A stretch of DNA of 38,790 nt from Spirosomataceae bacterium. GTDB lineage: Bacteria > Bacteroidota > Bacteroidia > Cytophagales > Spirosomataceae. The stretch is from assembly GCA_022702045.1 (NCBI GenBank), contig JAKONH010000208.1, forward strand, positions 1 through 38,790, read 5' to 3'. Positions 32,211 through 38,790 of this stretch are shown here, one piece after another. Within the stretch, counting starts at the first letter, position 1. Each line of letters starts with the position of its first letter. The notes beneath the pieces were generated by a model. It worked only from the letters and a program-made list of their open reading frames with translations, did not search any database and had not been told where the DNA came from. Position numbers and translations under genes: made by a program.

Positions 32211-34670
32211 CTATTGCGCAACCAGCGTATAAACGGTACCACGCTGCGTGGAAATATCGTAGAGCCAGGTGGGTTTCAGAGGCTGTGTTATCGGAGCGGA
32301 GCCAATTAGTGAAGCGGTGACGGGCGCAGGCGTTTCGTTCGTCTGGTAGAACTCATTCGGATTCGGGCCTGCTGCCGTTGCCAGTGAGCCCCGGCTCAGT
32401 CTCAGTTCATTTGGTGCTCGTACGCGCAGGTTACCGCCCAGCGTCGACCGAACTTCCAGCTTCGTCAGCTTGCCGCCGGTCCATTCCATACCGACGATCT
32501 CGAAGCCGCCCCGTGCCCGCAGGCCGCTAATGCTACCTGTCGGCCAGACGTCGGGCAGAGCGGGCAGCAAGTGAACGGTCCCGTCGTCGCTTTGCAGCAG
32601 CATTTCGGTGATCCCCGACGTGCAGCCGAAATTACCGTCGATCTGAAACGGCGGGTGCGCGTCGAACAGATTGTTATACGTACCGCCCCCGTCTTTGTTG
32701 ACGCCCAGCGGAGTAAGCTGACTCTGAATGAGCGTGTAAGCATGGTTACCGTCTTGCAGTTTGGCCCACCAGTTTACTTTCCAGCCCATGCTCCAGCCCG
32801 TCGACACGTCGCCCCGGTGAATCATCGTTGTGCGTGAGGCAGTAAAGAGACTGGGCGTGCGGTAGGCCGAAATCTGGTTCGACGGAAACAGCCCATAGAG
32901 GTGCGAAATGTGCCGGTGTTTGTCGTTGGGATCGTCGACATCGTCGAGCCACTCCTGCAACTGCCCGTGCTTTCCGATGTGCATGGGCGGCAGTTTACCC
33001 CGCATCTGCCGGAGCGAATCGGCAAACGGCGCGTCGGCTTTCAGCAAATCGGCAGCCCGGATAACAGTACTAAACACGTCGAACACGATCTGATTATCCA
33101 TCGTCGTCCCAGCATCCAGCGAAGAGCCGCCGTGAGCTTTCGGCCCATTTTCAGGCGATGTACTTGGTACGACGACCAGCCATTTGTACTTGGGATGTTC
33201 GACCAGAAAATCAGCGTAGAATCGGGCCGCACCTTTCAGAATCGGGTACGCCGACGCCAAAAACGCCCGGTCGCCGGAGTAGAGATAGTGTTCCCACAGA
33301 TGCTGGCTGAGCCACGCCCCCCCGGCGGTCCACATGCCTCAGAACGCCCCATCGACCGGGCCGTTGATGCGCCAGATATCTGTGTTGTGATGCGCCATCC
33401 AGCCGCGCGCGCCGTACATCACCCGTGCTGTCTCCTGCCCCGTTTGCGCCAGGTCGCGGATCATGTCGAACAGGGGCTCATGCATCTCAGACAGGTTTGT
33501 TTTTTCGGCGGGCCAGTAGTTCATCTGAGTGTTGATGTTGATGGTATACTTGCTGTCCCAGGGCGGGCGCATGCTCCGGTTCCAGATGCCCTGCAGGTTG
33601 GCAGGTTGCCCACCCGGTTGCGACGACGAAATGAGCAAATACCGCCCGTACTGGTAATAGAGCGTAACCAGTTGCGGATCGTTGACGGAGCGGAAGTTTT
33701 TCAGCCGTTCGTCGGTAGGTAGTTTGGCCGCGTCCGTCGACGTAAGATCGAGACGGACCCGGTTGAAATAGCGTTGATAGGTGGCAACGTGCGGTTTAAG
33801 CAGGGCCGCATACGGTTGGTGAAAGGCCTTATCGAGGGTGGCTGTTACGCGCTCCGTTTCGTTGCCGCTTAGGTCGTTGTAGTTGACGAAGTTGGTGGCG
33901 ATGGCCAGGTAAATCGTGGCGGTCGTGGCTCCGTCGACGACCAGCGTCGGCCCGTTGGCCGACACGGTACCGCCTTTGGTTTTGATGCGGGCCAGGCTTT
34001 TGAATTTTACCTTGCCCGGTACGCCTTCGTGATCGGCGGTTGTGCCGGCCAGCATCAGTTCGTTCCGGTTCGTGGTGTTGATGAGCGCGTTGGGGTGCAG
34101 GCTCGTAAACGACGTCACGAAGGAAAGCTTGCCGGGTTTATCGGCCGATAGCTGTATGGCCAGCACATTGCCGGGCAGAGACGCAATGACCTCGCGGGTG
34201 TAGGTCACGTCACCGACTTTGTAAGTTGTTCTGGCAACGGCCCGCTCGATGTCGAGTTCGCGGTAATAGTCGGTGAAGGTGTCGTGGCCGACAAACGTCA
34301 GGAGCAGATTCCCGACGGGTTGGAACATTTGTCCACTCGATTTTTTGGTAATGATCGACTTGTTGGCCACTTGTTCGGCTTCCTTTTGCTTCCCGTCGAA
34401 AATCAGTTGGCGAATCTCAGGGAGTACAGCTAAGGCATTCGGATTGTCGTTGCGGTTGGGGCTACCACTCCAGACAGTGCCTTCGTTGAGTTGAAGGGTT
34501 TCCAGCGGCACATTGCCATAGACCATTGCCCCGATCCGCCCATTCCCGATGGGCAACGCATTCTCCCAGACGGTTCCCGACGGTTTGGTATACCACAGTT
34601 TCAGGTTGGCGTTCTGGGCGTAGACAGACGTAGCCAGGGTAAGCAGCAGCAGACCGAAAAAGTGTTTCAT
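32211..34670 (-). pseudogene. GH95 alpha-L-fucosidase/galactosidase interrupted by in-frame TGA
   Basis: The gene is 820 codons long and all in one frame, the normal GH95 length, but codon 444 (33341-33339) is TGA. It stands in PVDGAF[13 protein letters not shown], where the family has Trp (FWGMW). A TGG-to-TGA change explains it. The N-terminal part (443 aa) has a signal peptide, the GH95 beta-sandwich (WENALPIGNGRIGAMVYG) and HHNTDIW with Asn429/Asp431. The C-terminal part (374 aa from the ATG at 33335) has the probable acid Glu573 (QLQEWLDD) and [11 protein letters not shown]. The active site is thus split, and the second part has no signal. GH95 members in xylan loci can act on terminal L-galactose or L-fucose. 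Neighbouring genes use TGA as a stop, so recoding is unlikely. A base-calling error remains possible. Confidence 0.88.
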
Positions 34671-34699
34671 GCGTTATCGTGGGTCAGGGTTGATATGAC

Positions 34700-34736
34700 A
34701 AAGGCTGTCTTCAAAACGAATTTGAAGACAGCCTTT
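34700..34736. terminator. Strong hairpin between susD and GH95
   Basis: AAAGGCTGTCTTCAAA (34700-34715) and TTTGAAGACAGCCTTT (34721-34736) pair perfectly over 16 bp around a 5-nt loop. It begins 17 nt after the susD stop on the minus strand. The U-tract is short (CCTTTG), so partial termination or RNA processing that keeps SusCD expression above the enzymes is more likely than a complete stop. That role is inferred. Confidence 0.7.
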
Positions 34737-34752
34737 ACTTATGAGTCAACCA

Positions 34753-36567
34753 TTAATAGCCGGGATTCTGCGGAAATTTAGGGCCATCGACAACCCGGTC
34801 GATCTGATACTGCGGAATCGGGCGCAGCATGTTGAAATCCTGCACATAGGGCGCGGCTTCCGGATTCCAAGCTTTTACCCGACGCACGAGCGAACGGGTG
34901 CGGACCAGATCGTGCCAGCGTTGCCATTCGCCGAAGAACTCACGGCTCCGTTCGTCCAGAATGAAATCCAGCGTCACGTCAGCCGGTTGAATCGTCATAG
35001 CCGTTACAGCTGCTGCGTTCTGAGCCGATGAGTTGGTTCGGCGATAGGCCGCCCGTTGCCGAACTACATTGATCAGCGCAGCGGCCCGTGTGTTGTCCCC
35101 CGCTTTGAAGTATGCTTCAGCCCCCGTCATGTACACATCAGCAAACCGATATAAGACACAGGGGCGCGTCGACGGATCGTTGAAATTGGCACCCCGGCTG
35201 GGGTCCATGAACTTCTTCAGCGCCGGGAAGATCCCGTTGTTCCACAGGCTGGGCGGTACAACGATCCCTTTGAACGGCCGCGTACCCACGAACTGCGGAG
35301 CACCCGTTACTTCATAATCCGGTAACCATACGGCCGTGTCTTGTCCTACCACTGTCGTGTAGCCGATACCCCGCTGGTTGTTGGCGGTATTCGCTGCATT
35401 GGTAACAGCCGTGTTTGCGATATACACCGTATAGAACGAGTTGGCAAACCGCGAATCGACCGTCCGGTTGGTGAATGCCTGATCGAGGAAGTACGTTTTA
35501 CCCGCGTTGTCGCCTGATGGCCATTTGTAGCTGTTGGGACGCATCCGAACATAAGGTCGACCGTAGTACGAATCCCGGATCATGCCGGAGGTGCCATTGT
35601 TGACCAGGGTTCCCGATGCGTTTTTAAAGGAGTTGACCCCGCTGTTATTCGGGTAGTTCCAGTTGGTGAACCAGGGCGACAGATTCTGCGCGGCACCACC
35701 ACCGGCGGCTCCACCCACCGTATAATAACCATACTTGGGATCGAGTACGTGGTCGCTCACAAACATGGTTTCTTTACCGTAGTCGTTGGACGGATTGAAG
35801 GCATCTCCATAATCCTGCCATAAATCCAGCCCGTATGTCGACTTGTTGGCAATGATATCCGAACAGATCGCAGCAGCCTGCGTAAAATCTGAGGCCGTAT
35901 TGTTCAGCCAGCCGCGCGTCAGGTATGCCTTGGCCAGTAACAGCTGCGCGACAGGTTTGGTAGCCGCTTTTCCCAGAAATGGAGCAGTCGGCGTATTCGG
36001 CAGATCGGCAGCCGCTTCGGTCAAATCTTTGATAACCTGCTCATAGATCTGTGCCGCCGGCTGACGTGATGCCGCCTGTGAAGGTACTGTGATGAACTGC
36101 GTGTTCAGTGGTAAGTCTCCCCAGGTCTGTACGGCGTAGAAGTACCAGAAACCCCGCAGAAACTTGGCCTGCGCCAGGTATTGCTTGCGGGTTGCTTCGG
36201 GCAGGTCGATCGTCTGGCCGTACTGAAGAACGCCGTTCAGCGTGTTTATGTCCTGAAATACGATACCCCAGGCTGAACCAAAGTTACTGCCGTTCAGCCC
36301 ATTGTAGGTATAGGGAACAGGCGTACCCGCACTGGCACCTTGAATGAACTCATCGGTACCAGCCTGCATTTCAACCGTAAACCCTTCGGTTCCCCACTGC
36401 GACCGAATGTCGTTGTATACGCCCGCAATACCGCCCAGAACCCCCGCCTGGCTGTTGAAGTATGATGGCACGATCTGCGACTGTGGCTGCTCCTGCAAAA
36501 TCTTCTCACAGCCCGTACCGGATGCTGCGACAAGACCCGCTACGAACCATATTTTTAGTGCTTTCAT
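34753..36567 (-). CDS. SusD/RagB-family glycan-binding lipoprotein
   Basis: This 604-residue protein has a lipoprotein signal with the acylated Cys at position 20 (SGTGC-EK), placing it on the outer-membrane surface. The N-terminal SusD domain shows QPQSQIVPSYFNSQAGVLGG and GIAGVYNDIR, followed by TPR-like helices (RKQYLAQAKFLRGFWYFYAV; AAQIYEQVIKDLTEAAADLP). The C-terminal RagB part includes FRFADVYMTGAEAYFKAG-like sequence and LDERSREFFGEWQRWHDLVR. It captures xylan fragments and forms a lid on SusC. The gene is 14 bp after susC, the usual arrangement. Confidence 0.94.
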   Translation of the reverse strand: MKALKIWFVAGLVAASGTGCEKILQEQPQSQIVPSYFNSQAGVLGGIAGVYNDIRSQWGTEGFTVEMQAGTDEFIQGASAGTPVPYTYNGLNGSNFGSAWGIVFQDINTLNGVLQYGQTIDLPEATRKQYLAQAKFLRGFWYFYAVQTWGDLPLNTQFITVPSQAASRQPAAQIYEQVIKDLTEAAADLPNTPTAPFLGKAATKPVAQLLLAKAYLTRGWLNNTASDFTQAAAICSDIIANKSTYGLDLWQDYGDAFNPSNDYGKETMFVSDHVLDPKYGYYTVGGAAGGGAAQNLSPWFTNWNYPNNSGVNSFKNASGTLVNNGTSGMIRDSYYGRPYVRMRPNSYKWPSGDNAGKTYFLDQAFTNRTVDSRFANSFYTVYIANTAVTNAANTANNQRGIGYTTVVGQDTAVWLPDYEVTGAPQFVGTRPFKGIVVPPSLWNNGIFPALKKFMDPSRGANFNDPSTRPCVLYRFADVYMTGAEAYFKAGDNTRAAALINVVRQRAAYRRTNSSAQNAAAVTAMTIQPADVTLDFILDERSREFFGEWQRWHDLVRTRSLVRRVKAWNPEAAPYVQDFNMLRPIPQYQIDRVVDGPKFPQNPGY

Positions 36568-36581
36568 CGGAATGTCGATAG

Positions 36582-38790
36582 TTAGAATTTAAGATTTACC
36601 CCGAACGTGAACTGGCGCACCGGTGGGTTGTTGAGGTTTACCGCAATCTGACGCGCTGGCGTACCACCATCGCTGGCCCCCTGCGGGGTTACTGTCGAAC
36701 TGGCATAGCCGTTCCCCTCTGGGTCGATCGCCAGGTGCTGGCTCACCAGGGGCGAGTACAGAATGAATGGGTTGGTCGCGTTGACATACACCCGGGCCGA
36801 ATTCATCCCGATTTTGCGAATCAGCTCGTTGGCGAAGGTGTAGCCAAAGTTGATACTTCTGACTTTGATGAATGAGCCATCGTAGTAGCCCAGCGTTGAG
36901 CCGAAGTAAGCGACGGCACTACCCGCATCGGGTGCCGGGAAGGCGTTGGTCGGATTAGCATCGGTCCAGTAATCCGTTTTCACCTGGTTGACGCGGCTCT
37001 GGTTGTAGAAGGCAAAGCCACCGTTCCCGCCCGCGTTACCCGTCAGGTACGGAACGATCACTTTCATACCAATACGGGCAAACGAAACGATCGACAGGTC
37101 GAAATTTTTGTAGGTAAACCGGTTGGTCAGGCCCGCTTCGAACGTAGGCTGAAAGTTGCCCAGAATCTGCCGGTCATTGGCGTCGATCTTACCGTCACCA
37201 TTCAGGTCTTCCACCCGAATCTGGCCGGGGAACTGCGCGGGTGATATTTGCTTCGCAATCGTACCGTTTTCCTTATCAGCATTCTGCCAGATACCGATTT
37301 TCCGGTAATCATAGATCACCGAGAGGGGTTGACCCACAAACCAGCCCGCGCCAATGTTTGCTTGTTCGTCCGGCGTCGTCAGCTGCGTGATTTTCTCGCG
37401 GTTGAAATAATAGATAGCGTCAGCGCTCCAGTTGAAGCCTTTCGGATTGCGGAAAATGTCGACCGTCAGCGCCGTTTCCAGTCCACTGCCGGCCGTGCGC
37501 CCCAGGTTCTTCAGCGTCGAACCGGCCCCGTTGCTCGGCGGCAGTGGTACCGACAGCAGAATATTCTTTGTCTGCTGGCTGTAATAGTCGATCGAACCCG
37601 TAATCCGGTTGTTCAGGAAGCCGAAGTCAAGACCGATGTCGATCTGTTCCGTCGACTGCCAGCTCAAGTTGGTAGCAGGCAGGCTCGTTACGGTGTAAGC
37701 CAGTTGTTGGCCGGCGGTACCCAGCCCAAAATTGTAATACCCCGCCGACAGCGCACCCAGTGTTGCGTACGCGCCTACGTTCCGATTCCCCGAAATACCC
37801 CAGCTACCCCGCAGTTTCAGATTCGAGATGGCTGGTACACTTTTCATGAACGGCTCTTCAATGATGTTCCAGCCCGCGCCGATAGCCGGGTAGTTAAAGT
37901 ACTGGTTGCCCGGCGACAGCGTCGACGAACCATCCCGGCGCAGCGTCAGCGTCAGCAGGTAACGGTCATTGTAGCTGTAGTTGACCCGACCCATGTACGA
38001 CAGCAGGCCCAGTTCGGAGAACGTATTGCCGAAGTCTGAGTTGGCAACCGGCGTACCCGATGCCAGCGAGAAGTTCGACGTTTTGATGTAATCGGCGGGG
38101 ACACCAGTGATCGTGAACCGACTGCCCAGCGTGTGATTTTTGGTAACCTCATACAGGCCGGTTACGCCAAACTTGTGCTTACCGATCGTCTTGTCGTAAT
38201 ACAGCAGGTGCTGGAGGTTAACATCCCAGTACTCGGTATTATTGATCTCCGCGTTCGACGACGACTGTACGGTAGCCTGGTTGAAATAGGTCAGCGGCCC
38301 ATTGTACCCATTGTAGTTCGACTGGCTGAAGTTCAGACCGGCGTTGAACCGGTAGCGCAGCCCCGGCAGAATATTCCACTCGGCATAGAGACTGTTGAAC
38401 GTACGGAGCGAGCGCGTGCGCCCCAGATACGAATCTTTTTTGGTCAGCAGCGTCAGCGGGTTTATCGTTGCCGCATCGATGGAGCCTTCTGCCGGGAACA
38501 GGTTCAAGGTTCCGTCGGCATTGTAGGGAGACGCCAGGGGTGTCAGCCGGACCAGCCCGCCCGGTACGCCATCGCCACCCGGTGTATTCTGGTAGGTTAG
38601 CGTGTTCAGCATGTTCAGCCCGACTTTTACGTTCTTGCCGATGCGCTGATCGATGGTGGCCCGCAGCGTAAACCGCTCGAAGCGCTGACTGGGGATAATC
38701 CCCGTTTCGTTGAAGTAGCCCACGCCCAGCGAGTACTGCGTGTTCTCGCTGCCGCCCTGCATCCCCAACTGGTGGTTGGTCTGGAAGCCG
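36582..38790 (-). CDS. SusC/RagA-family TonB-dependent transporter (5' end outside window)
   Basis: The frame is open to the right window edge, so the ~736 residues seen are the C-terminal part. The N-terminal signal, carboxypeptidase-like domain, TonB box and most of the plug lie outside. The visible part shows barrel features: GVGYFNETGIIPSQRFERFT, RVNYSYNDRYLLTLTLRRDG, the family-typical LKLRGSWGISGNRNVGAYAT and RITGSIDYYSQQTKNIL. It also has IRVEDLNGDGKIDANDRQIL, and ends in RQFTFGVNLKF as SusC barrels do. It imports xylo-oligosaccharides together with the SusD next to it, powered by TonB. An internal ATG at 38768 is not the true start. It is the first gene of the minus-strand block in view. 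Confidence 0.95.
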   Translation of the reverse strand, partial: GFQTNHQLGMQGGSENTQYSLGVGYFNETGIIPSQRFERFTLRATIDQRIGKNVKVGLNMLNTLTYQNTPGGDGVPGGLVRLTPLASPYNADGTLNLFPAEGSIDAATINPLTLLTKKDSYLGRTRSLRTFNSLYAEWNILPGLRYRFNAGLNFSQSNYNGYNGPLTYFNQATVQSSSNAEINNTEYWDVNLQHLLYYDKTIGKHKFGVTGLYEVTKNHTLGSRFTITGVPADYIKTSNFSLASGTPVANSDFGNTFSELGLLSYMGRVNYSYNDRYLLTLTLRRDGSSTLSPGNQYFNYPAIGAGWNIIEEPFMKSVPAISNLKLRGSWGISGNRNVGAYATLGALSAGYYNFGLGTAGQQLAYTVTSLPATNLSWQSTEQIDIGLDFGFLNNRITGSIDYYSQQTKNILLSVPLPPSNGAGSTLKNLGRTAGSGLETALTVDIFRNPKGFNWSADAIYYFNREKITQLTTPDEQANIGAGWFVGQPLSVIYDYRKIGIWQNADKENGTIAKQISPAQFPGQIRVEDLNGDGKIDANDRQILGNFQPTFEAGLTNRFTYKNFDLSIVSFARIGMKVIVPYLTGNAGGNGGFAFYNQSRVNQVKTDYWTDANPTNAFPAPDAGSAVAYFGSTLGYYDGSFIKVRSINFGYTFANELIRKIGMNSARVYVNATNPFILYSPLVSQHLAIDPEGNGYASSTVTPQGASDGGTPARQIAVNLNNPPVRQFTFGVNLKF

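Noticed and set aside
33339-33341. TGA in GH95 read as recoded Trp or selenocysteine
   Set aside because: The family has Trp, not Cys/Sec, here. TGG is used for Trp throughout, and other genes in the window end in TGA, so a plain nonsense change or base error is simpler.

Overview
The window looks like a chromosome segment of a Bacteroidota bacterium, most likely a Cytophagales/Spirosoma-type organism. The grounds are a SusC/SusD pair feeding a carbohydrate-active enzyme array, fairly GC-rich genes, almost no Shine-Dalgarno sequences before starts, and protein sequences typical of that group. No rRNA, tRNA, CRISPR array or insertion sequence was seen. The genus is an inference from sequence style.

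Left flank (1-6.6 kb, all minus strand): a multi-PAS/GAF sensor protein cut by the window edge, a SulP anion transporter with a STAS domain, a roughly 12-TM membrane protein of unknown function, and a LacI-family regulator. Next comes a decaying, AT-richer zone (6.7-9.7 kb). It holds a lipoprotein gene broken by two one-base homopolymer contractions, an intact small beta-barrel gene, and directly upstream of that a gene broken by a frameshift and stops. About 900 bp without a gene follow, carrying a LacI-type operator-like palindrome and a candidate promoter.

Main region (9.7-38.8 kb): a large glucurono(arabino)xylan utilisation locus in two converging blocks. The plus-strand block is GH67 alpha-glucuronidase, SDR dehydrogenase, GH43, GH10 xylanase, a CE20-like acetylesterase and a DUF1275 membrane protein. 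The minus-strand block starts with SusC (running off the right edge) and SusD, then GH95, GH43, a secreted VOC protein, GH43, a CE6-like acetylesterase, an alpha/beta-hydrolase esterase, a type-B carboxylesterase, three single CE1-type esterases, one double CE1 esterase and a second GH10 xylanase. The two blocks meet at 17.91/17.96 kb.

How it works together (inference): SusCD captures and imports xylan pieces. GH10 enzymes cut the backbone, GH43 enzymes remove xylose/arabinose, and GH67 removes (4-O-methyl)glucuronate from short oligosaccharides. Eight esterase genes (nine catalytic domains) strip acetyl and feruloyl groups, and the SDR may process a uronate product. The GH95 gene, expected to remove terminal L-fucose or L-galactose, is split by an in-frame TGA where the family normally has Trp.

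Most promising for follow-up: the interrupted GH95, the esterase array with its bimodular member and one active-site variant, the secreted VOC protein, palindromes in nearly every large gap of the locus, and the operator/promoter upstream of GH67.
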